A stretch of DNA of 64,000 bases from Nitrosomonas cryotolerans ATCC 49181 (GCF_900143275.1 NZ_FSRO01000001.1:2746116-2810115), one strand, 5' to 3'. Counted from the stretch's first letter, positions 20,962 through 30,606 are shown. Notes: a model not told the origin generated them from the sequence alone. Program-made: numbers and translations.

Positions 20962-21756
20962 TTATCTATCAGCGACGCTCATATTTCCTAATCGCTCGCG
21001 AGAGGCTCTCTGAGCCTGAGTGAGTTGTTCAGAATTGAGCGACAACATAATCTTATTACGCATCAATGCCGCTTCATCAATACCTGCAGCCGCAGCCAAA
21101 TTTAACCACATATAGCTTTTCTCCAGATCAGCAGCAACACCATAGCCAACCTTGTAGATCATTCCCAGCTCATACTGGGCTAACGCATGATTTTTTTCCG
21201 CCGCCAATTCAAACCATCTGGCCGCTTCTTCGAAATCCTGAATAGCGCCATTTCCGGTTAAATACAACAATCCCAGCTGATATTGCGCATCAGCATCCCC
21301 TTTTCGGGCCCTCTCATAATACAGCTGCACCATAAAGAAACGGTTATTCGTCCGTAACTCTGTAAGCGCAGGATCTGTACTGACCTCGGCGATTACTTCT
21401 GTTTTCTCTGGGGCTGTCATATGCGTTGGATTCTTCGATATCGGACCGGTTTCAGGACTACCCTGCCATTCCGTGATCTGATCTAATGTGATTTCGCCCG
21501 CCTCAAGTTGTTGTGACCGCACAACGCTTTGGTCAGGTGTCAAAACATTCATCCAGGCAAAGTATGCCAAAAGGAAACCACAAAAAAATACCATACCCAC
21601 TATAAAATATGCCTTTTTATATGGCACCCAATAACGTGCCTTACACGCATGGCAATGCAGTGGTCTGAGAAAGACTTTTGATAGTGTCCGTTCTCCCTTA
21701 CGTACTCGAGATCTGTGTACTCTTTCACTCCCACATTTAATACATTCTCTACGCAT
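20962..21756 (-). CDS. Zinc-ribbon, single-pass membrane protein with Sel1 repeats
   Basis: The protein has 264 residues. The N-terminus carries two Cys pairs (CIKCGS and CHACKA) that could form a zinc ribbon, then one membrane helix (about residues 48-70). The C-terminal half holds Sel1-type TPR repeats, e.g. DADAQYQLGLLYLTGNG and HALAQYELGMIYKVGYG. Sel1 proteins usually act as binding scaffolds; the partner is not evident. IS copy 1 sits 50 bp beyond its stop. I do not recognise a named gene. Confidence 0.75.
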   Translation of the reverse strand: MRRECIKCGSERVHRSRVRKGERTLSKVFLRPLHCHACKARYWVPYKKAYFIVGMVFFCGFLLAYFAWMNVLTPDQSVVRSQQLEAGEITLDQITEWQGSPETGPISKNPTHMTAPEKTEVIAEVSTDPALTELRTNNRFFMVQLYYERARKGDADAQYQLGLLYLTGNGAIQDFEEAARWFELAAEKNHALAQYELGMIYKVGYGVAADLEKSYMWLNLAAAAGIDEAALMRNKIMLSLNSEQLTQAQRASRERLGNMSVADR

Positions 21757-22305
21757 TACTTAACTCACTAATATAAACAAGCATTACGGTCTGCAAGATT
21801 ATTTATTGCTATTGACGATTTTCTGCAACATAAAACTAATCTATTAATAGATTAATCGTTAATTATCATAGCCAATATTTGAATAACCAGAATAGCTTTT
21901 GTAAAGTCAGGCATTATCAGCCTGACATCATTTATTTACAGCAGGATCTTTATCTAAAACATCCATTGTAAAACCTAATAAGCAGAATGAGCAATGCACG
22001 CCTATCATTTGATTAATCATGTTTCATGAAGCCTATTGCCACCACCTTAATACTATGTTCGCATTAACCAGACTCATCTGACCATCAACAATTAACCTAA
22101 AAAACATTGCCTTATACGCCTATGGAGGCTATTATAACTGTTAACCTGGCTGATTCCATAATTGCATCGTAAGGTAGCAGCGGGCCATTTATAAATAAGT
22201 TAATGCATCAAGTATCCGATTCATATCAAATAATGAGCACCGTTCGAATGACCATTCATTAACCCGAACTTCATCGACCTACACGCCAATAAAAATATAA
22301 CCCCC
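21757..22305. other. AT-rich intergenic region with an inverted repeat
   Basis: About 550 bp without a supported gene separate two divergent genes. The only structure seen is GTCAGGC-attatca-GCCTGAC at 21906-21926, a perfect 7-bp stem with no T-run, so more likely an operator or attenuator-like dyad than a terminator. No promoter boxes were assigned. Confidence 0.4.
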
Positions 22306-23547
22306 ATGACCGAATTAAACCAAAACGATACCGGACTATCCGAAGAAGAAAAAACGATCGATGAACCACTTAGAATAATCAAGCTAGATGGCTGTGATAT
22401 TACGCTTCTGGGTACTGCGCACGTTTCAAAGGCCAGTGCTGATAAAGTCCAGGAACTCATTGCCACGGGAAAATTCGATGCAGTCGCTGTCGAACTGTGC
22501 CCCAGTCGCCATAATGCAATCGTAAACCCGGATTTATTAGCTAAAATGGATTTGTTCCAGGTGATCAAACAAGGTCAGGCCAGCATGGTCACTGCAAGTC
22601 TCGCATTAGGTGCTTACCAACAGCGAATGGCTGAGCAATTTGGTATTGAACCAGGCGGTGAAATGCGGGTTGCCATTAAAGATGCAACAGAAGCTAAATT
22701 ACCCGTCGTATTAATCGACAGAGAAATCGGCATAACGCTCAAACGAATTTATCGTAATGTTCCCTGGTGGAAACGTTTTAATTTATTTGGCGGTCTGATT
22801 GCAAGCATTCTGACTCAAGAAAAGATTAGCGCAGCTGAAATTGAAAAACTAAAAGAAGGAGATATGCTCGAAAGTACCTTCTCGCAATTTTCTGAGAATG
22901 AAAAAGATTTATTTCAACCCCTCATTAGCGAGCGAGATGAATATATGTCAGCACGTCTTTTAAAAGAAAGTAAAGAAAATAATTATCGGCATATACTCGC
23001 GATCATCGGTGCTGGACATATGCATGGCATGAGCCAACTACTCCAGTCCAACACCATCAATAATCCAGATGAAAGCATCGCGAAACTAGACATCATTCCC
23101 AAATCATCCAATTGGTCTAAATATTTACCCTGGTTAGTAGTCGCATTGGTTCTAACTGGTTTTGCAATTGGCTTTACACGTAGCTCTGAAATTGGGACAG
23201 CGATGCTGATTGACTGGGTGCTGATAAACGGAGGGCTTTCCGCACTAGGCGCAGCCATTGCCTTTGCTCATCCACTCACCATTATGACTGCATTTATTGC
23301 CGCACCGATCACCTCGTTAAATCCGACAATTGGCGCCGGCATGGTGGTTGCGGCAGTTGAAACTTATTTACGTAAACCTAAAATTGCTGACTTTAATCGA
23401 CTCCGCAGCGACACAACCAGTTTAAAAGGCTGGTGGAATAATCAAGTGACACGCATATTACTTATCTTCCTGCTATCCACAATTGGTTCTGCCATTGGTA
23501 CTTATGTTGCTGGTTTTAGAATATTTGAGCGATTAGGTGGAGGCTAA
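22306..23547 (+). CDS. TraB/PrgY family membrane protein
   Basis: The protein has 413 residues. The N-terminal TraB domain shows GTAHVSKASADKV, VAVELCPSRHN and GAGHMHGM, conserved segments shared with EreA/ChaN-like and Tiki-type metalloprotease folds. The C-terminal 150 residues have about four membrane helices. PrgY in enterococci limits pheromone release, but the role of proteobacterial members is not established. It is a single gene, about 100 bp before an ABC exporter. Confidence 0.85.
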   Translation: MTELNQNDTGLSEEEKTIDEPLRIIKLDGCDITLLGTAHVSKASADKVQELIATGKFDAVAVELCPSRHNAIVNPDLLAKMDLFQVIKQGQASMVTASLALGAYQQRMAEQFGIEPGGEMRVAIKDATEAKLPVVLIDREIGITLKRIYRNVPWWKRFNLFGGLIASILTQEKISAAEIEKLKEGDMLESTFSQFSENEKDLFQPLISERDEYMSARLLKESKENNYRHILAIIGAGHMHGMSQLLQSNTINNPDESIAKLDIIPKSSNWSKYLPWLVVALVLTGFAIGFTRSSEIGTAMLIDWVLINGGLSALGAAIAFAHPLTIMTAFIAAPITSLNPTIGAGMVVAAVETYLRKPKIADFNRLRSDTTSLKGWWNNQVTRILLIFLLSTIGSAIGTYVAGFRIFERLGGG

Positions 23548-23647
23548 TCAAATAAAGATACCGCTCAAACATAGCCTTGGTATCCGGCGAAATAAATTAA
23601 AATGGCTCATTTGATGAGTAATAAAACAAAGATCAGCGTATAAAGCC

Positions 23648-25513
23648 ATGTTTAGTTTCTTTGAACGTCTTACCAACCCTTTTCCACCTGAACATCCGAC
23701 CGAACCACCCAAGGGCTTATACCTGTTTTGCCGCCACTATACTCGCGGAATTGAGCCCTATCTCTTATTGATGGCAATATTGACTACGGGCCTTGCCATC
23801 AGTGAAGCCTTGCTCTATGGCATTCTGGGACAAATGGTCGATTGGTTGGCCACAAAAGATTCACAGAATTTCCTACAAGATGAATGGCAAACCTTACTCG
23901 CCATGTCATTGTTCATACTGATATTCATACCAATCCTAGTGTTAATGCATGCACTGGTAACACACCAAACCTTAATGGGTAATTTCCCAATGATGGTGCG
24001 TTGGTTATCTCATCGCTACCTACTCAATCAAAGTTATGCATTTTTTCAGCACGACTTCAGTGGCCGCATCGCTACCAAGGTGTTACAAACAGCATTGGCT
24101 GTCCGTGAAACCGTGATGAAGCTACTGGATGTCATACTCTTTGTAACCGTATATCTGGCTACAACACTGGTACTCGTTGCCAATGCAGACCTTCGTTTGT
24201 GCTTACCCTTACTGGCCTGGCTGGTTGCATATCTTATTATTTTGTTTCATTTTATTCCTCAATTAAAGCATATTTCTACTTTACAGGCAGATGCTCGATC
24301 ACTTATGACCGGCCGCATCGTCGACAGCTACACCAATATCATCACACTCAAACTTTTCTCCCAGAATCAGCGAGAATCAGCCTATGCACAGGCAGGAATG
24401 CAAGAATTCATGGCTACCGTGCATCCGCAAATGCGCCTGGTCACATGGCTGAAAATATGTGTCTGGACTATTAATATGCTGCTGATATTTATTACGGGCA
24501 CGCTGGGTATTTATTTATGGATCAATGATGCCATGGGTCCTGGAGCTATTGCCATCGTCTTGAGTCTGGCAATTCGTCTTACGGGTATGTCGCACTGGGT
24601 TATGTGGGAAGTTAGCAACTTATTTGAGAATATCGGTACCGTCCAGGATGGCATCAATACCTTATCAAATCCACAAAGCATTACGGATACACCGAATGCA
24701 CATGATTTACAAATAAAACGAGGCGCGATTCACTTTAACCACGTCGGTTTCTCATATGCACTAGAAGCCGATAAGCCGGATCAGCCGAAAAATATTCAAA
24801 TCTTTGATGACCTTAATCTACAGATTGGTGCTGGCGAAAAGATCGGTATTGTCGGTCGCTCGGGAGCCGGAAAATCAACATTTGTTAGCCTGTTGCTACG
24901 ATTCTATGATGTTCAACAAGGCAGCATCAGCATTGATGGGCAAGATATTCGCCAAGTCAGTCAAGACAGTTTGCGCGCCAATATCGCCATGGTGGCACAG
25001 GATATTTCACTTTTACATCGTTCAGTGCGCGATAATATATTATTTGGTAAGCCCGATGCCACAGAAGCGCAGATGATCCAGGCTGCCCAACAAGCCCAAG
25101 CACATGAGTTCATTCAGGCACTGACTGATAGCAAAGGCCGGAAAGGGTATGATGCCCACGTAGGCGAGCGCGGTATCACGCTTTCAGGCGGCCAGCGTCA
25201 ACGGATTGCAATTGCGCGCGTACTACTCAAAAATGCCCCTATACTGGTATTGGATGAGGCAACATCTGCGCTGGATTCAGAAGTAGAAATCAGTATTCAG
25301 CAAAGCCTGTACCAACTGATGGAAGGAAAAACAGTGATTGCCATCGCGCATCGTTTATCCACTATCGCAGCCATGGATCGTCTCGTCGTGTTTGATAAAG
25401 GACGCATAGTAGAACAAGGCAGCCATGCCAAATTAATCGCGAACAATCAGCTCTATGCCCAATTATGGAATCATCAATCGGGCGGGTTCCTGGGCTTCCT
25501 GGAAGATAAATAA
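23648..25513 (+). CDS. ABC exporter, fused permease and ATPase
   Basis: The protein has 621 residues with an N-terminal exporter-type membrane domain (about six helices, residues 35-325) and a C-terminal ATPase. Walker A is GRSGAGKST, the signature [12 protein letters not shown], Walker B ILVLDEATSALD, and the H-loop IAIAHRLS. This is the MsbA/multidrug half-transporter architecture, which acts as a dimer. The substrate cannot be told from the sequence. IS copy 2 follows after about 100 bp. Confidence 0.9.
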   Translation: MFSFFERLTNPFPPEHPTEPPKGLYLFCRHYTRGIEPYLLLMAILTTGLAISEALLYGILGQMVDWLATKDSQNFLQDEWQTLLAMSLFILIFIPILVLMHALVTHQTLMGNFPMMVRWLSHRYLLNQSYAFFQHDFSGRIATKVLQTALAVRETVMKLLDVILFVTVYLATTLVLVANADLRLCLPLLAWLVAYLIILFHFIPQLKHISTLQADARSLMTGRIVDSYTNIITLKLFSQNQRESAYAQAGMQEFMATVHPQMRLVTWLKICVWTINMLLIFITGTLGIYLWINDAMGPGAIAIVLSLAIRLTGMSHWVMWEVSNLFENIGTVQDGINTLSNPQSITDTPNAHDLQIKRGAIHFNHVGFSYALEADKPDQPKNIQIFDDLNLQIGAGEKIGIVGRSGAGKSTFVSLLLRFYDVQQGSISIDGQDIRQVSQDSLRANIAMVAQDISLLHRSVRDNILFGKPDATEAQMIQAAQQAQAHEFIQALTDSKGRKGYDAHVGERGITLSGGQRQRIAIARVLLKNAPILVLDEATSALDSEVEISIQQSLYQLMEGKTVIAIAHRLSTIAAMDRLVVFDKGRIVEQGSHAKLIANNQLYAQLWNHQSGGFLGFLEDK

Positions 25514-25615
25514 CATGCCGCATGATCATTATCAGATGACCCAGAGAACGGCCAAGCACCTAATCTCTCACGATAAAAATGCTTTATCAACCAAGACACG
25601 TTAATAACCACAGGT

Positions 25616-25790
25616 TTGACATCCTCCCCTTCCTAAACGAAGGGGATTCCTAGCGACTTATTAAGCCGTTAAGAGTAGGTTTGTATTGCTACTGTCTACT
25701 GGTTCCTGCTTCTTAGACGAAACTAACGTTTCAACTCCACAGGCTAACAAGCGATGTCCTCGCTCAAGTACATTCAAGGCACCTACCAAG
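25616..25790 (-). ncRNA. Predicted omega guide RNA of TnpB, copy 2
   Basis: The same scaffold and hairpin as in copy 1. The guide taken from the flank would read ACCTGTGGTTAT onwards. Position inferred from the element family; expression is unproven. Confidence 0.35.
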
Positions 25791-26893
25791 TCGGCATTGG
25801 CTTTAAATCCACATTCTGTACATTCAAAAGCACTTTGGCTTTTGCGATTGTCACGACTAACATGTTGACATCCAGGGCAGGTTTGAGAGGTGTATTGAGG
25901 GTTTACCTTCAATACATCCCCGCCTGAACAAGCCTGTTTATACTCCAAAAACGAAACGAACATTCCCCATCCTTGGTCAAGAATGGATTTGTTTAGACCC
26001 GATTTCGCTTTGACGTTTTTACCATGCTTTTCAACACTGCCCTTGGCACTCTTAGACATGCTTCCTATCTTTAAATTCTCAACTACGACCATTGCGTGAT
26101 TTTTGCTGATTTCGGTTGAGGTTTTGTGTAAGAGGTCTAAACGAGCATTGGCAATACGCTCATACAGTCGGGTAATGATTTGTTTCTGCTTTTTCCAGTT
26201 AGCAGAGAAACGGACTTTTTTAGACAGCTTACGCTGTTCAAAAACCCGTTTCTTTGATAACTTTCTGAAACTGTTTAAAGGTTCTACGTATGAGCCGTCT
26301 GACAAGGTTACAAAGCGGGTAACGCCCATATCAACACCAATCATACTGGTTGAGCTATGACGCTTTAGCTCGGTCTCGTACTCAGTCTGAATCGACACGT
26401 ACCAATAACCGCCTTTACGGGAAATCGTCATATTTTTAACGTCACCAATGACTTGGCGTGAATTACGATATTTCACCCAACCGATTTTAGGCAAGAACAC
26501 TTTGTTAGACTCTTGCTCCAGCTTAAATCCTTGTGGATAACGAAAGCTGTCACTCAAACCTTTTTTCTTGAATTTTGGAATCCGTTTTAAAGGCTGTTTT
26601 TTATCAAAACCGTCTTTGAACGCTTTTTCTAAGTTTTTTAAGGCTTGTTGCAACGGTTGAGAATGAACGGTTTTTAGAAATCCATAATCTTCTGAGGATT
26701 TCCATAGCTTTAGCCAAAATGACAACTCGTTGTACCAAAGCAATGGCTGTTTCTGCTCTAATCTGAACAGATTCATTGCTAAGGCTTTATTCCAAACAAA
26801 CCGATTAGCACCCGCAAACTCAACCATCTTCTGTACTTGGTCAGAATTTGGATTGAGTCGAGATTTAAAGGCTTTGCGTATAATCTGCTTCAT
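25661..26893 (-). CDS. tnpB: TnpB RNA-guided nuclease, copy 2
   Basis: 410 residues. The RuvC residues and both zinc-ribbon Cys pairs are retained. It is the most diverged of the three copies; compared with copy 1 it has, for example, FVTLSD for FATLSD, KRVFEQ for KLAFEQ, LYERI for LHERI and EPVDSS for EPVGSS. The mix of differences shows that the copies have begun to drift but no frame is broken. An RNA-guided nuclease that cleaves empty donor sites is the known family role. Confidence 0.92.
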   Translation of the reverse strand: MKQIIRKAFKSRLNPNSDQVQKMVEFAGANRFVWNKALAMNLFRLEQKQPLLWYNELSFWLKLWKSSEDYGFLKTVHSQPLQQALKNLEKAFKDGFDKKQPLKRIPKFKKKGLSDSFRYPQGFKLEQESNKVFLPKIGWVKYRNSRQVIGDVKNMTISRKGGYWYVSIQTEYETELKRHSSTSMIGVDMGVTRFVTLSDGSYVEPLNSFRKLSKKRVFEQRKLSKKVRFSANWKKQKQIITRLYERIANARLDLLHKTSTEISKNHAMVVVENLKIGSMSKSAKGSVEKHGKNVKAKSGLNKSILDQGWGMFVSFLEYKQACSGGDVLKVNPQYTSQTCPGCQHVSRDNRKSQSAFECTECGFKANADLVGALNVLERGHRLLACGVETLVSSKKQEPVDSSNTNLLLTA

Positions 26894-26922
26894 GGTTATA
26901 ATTATACAAAAAAAATTGGTCT

Positions 26923-27339
26923 ATGCAAGTTAATAACGATGTAAGAACAGGAAGACATTGTGTTTTTAATCTTCATGTTCATTTGGTCTTTGTAACAAAA
27001 TACCGTAGAGATGTTTTCTCCGGAAAGGTATTAATTGATTTGGAAGAAATATTTAAAAACGTGTGTTTGGATTTTGAAGCAGAATTGGTGGAATTTAACG
27101 GTGAGCATGATCATATTCACCTTTTAGTTAACTATCCACCAAAAATTGCTATTTCTAACTTGGTAAATAGTTTGAAAGGCGTTTCAAGCCGACTTATTCG
27201 CAAAAAGAATTATCCCGAAATTAAAAATAAGCTTTGGGGTAATATGCTTTGGAGTCCAAGCTATTTTGCGGGTAGTTGTGGTGGAGCACCACTCTCGATT
27301 ATTAAGCAATATATTGAACAACAGCAAAGACCGCATTAA
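26923..27339 (+). CDS. tnpA: IS200/IS605 Y1 transposase TnpA, copy 2
   Basis: 138 residues, HUH motif HIH in EHDHIHLL and catalytic Tyr in IIKQYIEQQ, as in copy 1. The leader before the ATG is A-rich without the AAGGA seen in copy 1, so translation may be weaker. The divergent start of tnpB is 30 bp away. Confidence 0.93.
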   Translation: MQVNNDVRTGRHCVFNLHVHLVFVTKYRRDVFSGKVLIDLEEIFKNVCLDFEAELVEFNGEHDHIHLLVNYPPKIAISNLVNSLKGVSSRLIRKKNYPEIKNKLWGNMLWSPSYFAGSCGGAPLSIIKQYIEQQQRPH

Positions 27340-27466
27340 ACAGGCTTCGCCTGTGCGCTTATATCTCCGCCCTGAAGGACGAAATTTTACGCGCTATTTG
27401 ATAAAGATGTTACGATCCAGGCAGGAGACGACACAGCAGTGCGTTTAAAAAGGCGCAGGGGTTAAC

Positions 27467-28138
27467 ATGTCAAATTCAAAAGCACAAGTTATGCTGGTAG
27501 ATGACCATGCCATGCTGCGACACGGTATTGCAATGCTCGTTAATATGGAGCCGGATATGGAAGTATTCGCTGAAGCAGGGGATGGCAGCGAGGCACTGGC
27601 CATACTTAAACAGAACCATCCTGTCGATATCGTTTTGCTAGATGTAACACTCAAGACTGTTTCCGGCTTGGAAGTCATCAAAAATTTACATACCTATTTT
27701 CCCTCACTACCGGTGCTCTTTGTTTCCATGTATGACGAGACGGTTTATGCTGAACGGGCCTTACGAGCCGGCGCACGGGGTTATGTCATGAAGCAGGAGC
27801 CGGGCGAGGTATTGGTAACGGCTATCCGAGAAGTATTAAAAGGAAATATCTATCTGAGCAAACAAATGCACACCAAGCTGCTGAATCAAATTACAACGGG
27901 GCGCTCAGAACCCAAGCAGTTAATCAACAGCCTGACGCCCAGTGAGTTTGAAGTATTGCATTTGATCGGAACCGGGCATAGTAGTCAGGAAATAGCTAAA
28001 TTGCTTGGCCGCAGCATCAAAACAATTGAAACCCATCGTTTTAATATCCGGACCAAATTAAACCTAAAAGACAGCGCCGATCTGGTACGTTATGCCACGC
28101 GATGGATTTTAGAAGAACTTAAGAAAGCGATGTCATGA
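27467..28138 (+). CDS. NarL/FixJ-type response regulator (intact receiver)
   Basis: The protein has 223 residues. The receiver domain (about 1-125) has the acidic pair Asp12-Asp13 (LVDDHAML), phosphoacceptor Asp59 (VLLDVTL), Ser in FVSMYD and Lys in YVMKQE. The C-terminal LuxR-type helix-turn-helix reads LTPSEFEVLHLIGTGHSSQE. It should be activated by the kinase at 28599, from which it is separated by a MITE and relic DNA. The regulator at 30607 is a close paralogue. Confidence 0.92.
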   Translation: MSNSKAQVMLVDDHAMLRHGIAMLVNMEPDMEVFAEAGDGSEALAILKQNHPVDIVLLDVTLKTVSGLEVIKNLHTYFPSLPVLFVSMYDETVYAERALRAGARGYVMKQEPGEVLVTAIREVLKGNIYLSKQMHTKLLNQITTGRSEPKQLINSLTPSEFEVLHLIGTGHSSQEIAKLLGRSIKTIETHRFNIRTKLNLKDSADLVRYATRWILEELKKAMS

Positions 28139-28159
28139 TGACCGGTCAGAACAATCTTC

Positions 28160-28248
28160 GAGGTCTTTGCAAAATCCCCATGGCCAAAAAATTAACCCTT
28201 TATAATCCATAGCATAAAACTTATGGTAAGAGATTTTACAAAAATCTC
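28160..28248. mobile_element. MITE-like element A (89 bp)
   Basis: The left end GAGGTCTTTGCAAAATCCC (28160) and the right end AGATTTTACAAAAATCTC (to 28248) are imperfect inverted repeats. An internal AATTAACCCTTTATAATC is shared with a second element at 31295-31394. No coding capacity. A clear target duplication was not found. Confidence 0.6.
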
Positions 28249-28250
28249 GG

Positions 28251-28460
28251 AATGAATGGCGCCTGGCAACATCTTTTACTTGCCGAGAGGGTCGCACAGC
28301 ATGTCAATTCAGCGTCTATACCGATAACGATAACACCTGCCACTTTCGGCTCTATTGGAACCACATCGTCGCACAACAGGGAAATGAAATACCGCTCTGC
28401 TACATTCCTGATGACGGTGGCTATCGTAAGTTTGGTCGTTTTCGGACGGGCGCACAATAA
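28251..28460 (+). pseudogene. Possible 3' fragment of a decayed gene
   Basis: The frame ending with TAA at 28458-28460 is open from the edge of the MITE and encodes a plausible globular tail, with WNHIVAQQGNEIPLCYIPDD near its end. No start or ribosome site precedes it and I do not recognise the family. It may be a gene tail left when the MITE inserted. A different frame from ATG 28252 is also open but looks random. Confidence 0.25.
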
Positions 28461-28496
28461 CCAATCATACTCCTAAGTATCACTTCCCATTCTTGA

Positions 28497-28560
28497 ATTG
28501 GATAAAACCGGAACCCTATCCTTATCTCCCCAGTCTGAGGGCCGAGGTTTCTCGGATACT
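28497..28560 (+). repeat. Relic resembling an IS605-type right end
   Basis: TGGATAAAACCGGAACCC followed by CTGAGGGCCGAGGTTTCTCGG parallels TGGGTAAAACCAGAACCT and CTGCGGGTTGGGATTTCTCGG found at 49070-49205. Such blocks are commonly seen after tnpB genes. Its presence just before the kinase suggests an old insertion here. Confidence 0.3.
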
Positions 28561-28598
28561 TTTTTAATGAATCCATCTGTTTAAAAGGAGCGTTGCGT

Positions 28599-30605
28599 TT
28601 GTCTTTAACTCATAGTCATTACAAGATCATCGTTATTGGTGGTTTACTGCTAATGGGATTAACCCTGGCAAAGAGTATCGCAGTTTATGATGTCATGCGA
28701 CAACAACTCGAATCTACTCTCGGCAGAGGACTTAGCGTTGCATTACAAAGCAAGGCACATTTTCTTGAGAGCCAAATCGAAAGAGGTTTGGCTAATACAC
28801 GCACATTGACTACCCCCCCTTTTCTGGCTCAATCAATACAGCAACTCAATGTGCAACCAAATAGCACCCGCGCGCTGCACGACTTAACAGAAAAAGTCCA
28901 TTCATTACTACAGGCTGGTTTCTCCGCTGCAATCGTTTACGATACACACGGTAACGTATTGTCACAAGCAGGTCATTTCTCGGGAAACCAGATACCATCA
29001 CTGCCATTGAATCAGTACATGCATACAGCCTTGCTATGGAATGGACAGTTTATCCTGCGTACTCGCAAGGATGTGCTGGATAGAAACGGCCACAGCATTG
29101 GCAGCATCATAACGGAAAGCCCGTTACCGCAATTAACCCGCAGTTTTGATGAAATCAGAGAAATCGGCAAAACGGGAGAATTTATTTTATGTGCGCCACC
29201 GGAAGACAGTGAAAAGGAAGTTGCATGCCTGATGAGTCAGATCGATGGTGTAAAATTTAAACACTTGTCGTACCTGGTCGAAGATGAGGCAGTGCCAATG
29301 AATTATGCACTGGAAGGAAAAAATGGCGTGATGACTGTAAAAGACTACCGTCGGATACGGGTAATTGAAGCCTATGCACCATTACCCGTTATCGGACTGG
29401 GCATGGTACTGAAACTGGACGAAGAAGAATTACTCAGACCGGCGACTGAAAAGTTAAAAACTATCGTACTGTATCTTGCTGGATTAATCATCGCCGAGAT
29501 ACTGCTATTAAATTGGTTTGTACGCAAACTGATTAAATCGAGGCGGGAAACACGGCGCGCTAAAGCGAAAACCAAACAGTTTTCTATACAGCTAAGTCAT
29601 AAGGAATCTGAGTTACAAGAACGCTTGAAGGAAATCACCTGTCTCTATGATATTCGCCGTAGCATAGGAATGGAATTGACGATAGACAGCGTCTGTCAAC
29701 AGATTTTCAAGCACCTGATACCCGCATTGCAATATCCGGAAAATGTATTTATCGTGATCGAAATCGATGGGAGACGAATCACTTCTATGCATCATAACCA
29801 AACCTTAACGCATGAGCTGCGATCAGAGATCAACATCAACGGAAAGGCATCGGGTCAATTAAGTGTATTCTATCCTGAAGACAAGCCACTCCTATTGCAA
29901 GAAGAACAACAACTCATTGACACCATCGCAAGTGATCTGGGAAGTTGGCTTGAACGCAAGCATTTAGAGCGAGCACTTGTTTCTATCGCGGAAAAACAAC
30001 AACATACGATCGGGCAGGAACTGCACGATAATCTTGGGCAGCAGGTGGCCGCCATTGGCTATCAAGTCAGAGCGTTAGAGAAAAAGATATTTGCTACCGG
30101 AAATGAAGATATGGCAGCAGTCGCTGCTTCTATTGCAACACAGGCACAAACGATAGTCATACAAATTAAACAGCTCGCACAGGGATTGCTGCCATTTGAG
30201 CTTGAAGCCAATGGCTTGATACCCGCATTGCAAACATTGGCAGCGCGTATAACCACGACTTATAATATTACCTGCGATTTTTCATATAAAAATACATTTA
30301 TTATTCATGATAACAATATCGCGCTGAATCTTTATCGAATTGCCCAGGAGGCGGCCAATAACGCAATACGTCACGGTCATGCACAACATCTGGTAATATC
30401 GTTGACTACTGAGGAAAAAATGCTCTGTTTATCAATATGTGACGATGGTTGCGGCTTTGCGGATAACAATACAAAACAGGAGACGATACAAGGCATGGGT
30501 ATTAGGATTATGCAATATCGTGCAAAGCAGCTGGGTGCCCAACTGGAATTCCTGCCGCGCGCCGAAGGTGGTACAACAGTACGCTTAGAAATGCGAATGG
30601 ATTAG
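28599..30605 (+). CDS. NarX-type membrane sensor histidine kinase
   Basis: About 668 residues: membrane helix (about 9-28), periplasmic sensor with Cache-like features (YDTHGNVLSQAGHF), second helix (about 288-310), coiled coil, a GAF-like linker, HisKA_3 with His476 in GQELHDNLGQQ, and an ATPase domain with NAIRHGHA and DDGCGF. No ATG precedes the first helix. TTG 28599 has AAGGAG (28585-28590) eight bases before it; TTG 28593 is too close. It is followed after one base by the paralogous regulator. Confidence 0.88.
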   Translation: MSLTHSHYKIIVIGGLLLMGLTLAKSIAVYDVMRQQLESTLGRGLSVALQSKAHFLESQIERGLANTRTLTTPPFLAQSIQQLNVQPNSTRALHDLTEKVHSLLQAGFSAAIVYDTHGNVLSQAGHFSGNQIPSLPLNQYMHTALLWNGQFILRTRKDVLDRNGHSIGSIITESPLPQLTRSFDEIREIGKTGEFILCAPPEDSEKEVACLMSQIDGVKFKHLSYLVEDEAVPMNYALEGKNGVMTVKDYRRIRVIEAYAPLPVIGLGMVLKLDEEELLRPATEKLKTIVLYLAGLIIAEILLLNWFVRKLIKSRRETRRAKAKTKQFSIQLSHKESELQERLKEITCLYDIRRSIGMELTIDSVCQQIFKHLIPALQYPENVFIVIEIDGRRITSMHHNQTLTHELRSEININGKASGQLSVFYPEDKPLLLQEEQQLIDTIASDLGSWLERKHLERALVSIAEKQQHTIGQELHDNLGQQVAAIGYQVRALEKKIFATGNEDMAAVAASIATQAQTIVIQIKQLAQGLLPFELEANGLIPALQTLAARITTTYNITCDFSYKNTFIIHDNNIALNLYRIAQEAANNAIRHGHAQHLVISLTTEEKMLCLSICDDGCGFADNNTKQETIQGMGIRIMQYRAKQLGAQLEFLPRAEGGTTVRLEMRMD

Positions 30606-30606
30606 C

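Larger units (their letters stand above)
25616..27404 (-). mobile_element. IS605-type insertion sequence, copy 2
   Basis: This has the same structure as copy 1, from TTGACATCC (25616) to TTTGATAA (27404), 1789 bp, differing by scattered substitutions. The tnpA-side dyad ACAGGC-ttc-GCCTGT is perfect here. It lies between the ABC exporter and the first response regulator, only about 60 bp before the latter's ATG, so it probably replaced or moved that gene's promoter. Confidence 0.92.

Noticed and set aside
21906..21926. Terminator for a gene upstream of the TraB-like protein
   Set aside because: The stem is perfect, but no T-run follows on either strand and no gene reads into it; kept only as an inverted repeat.
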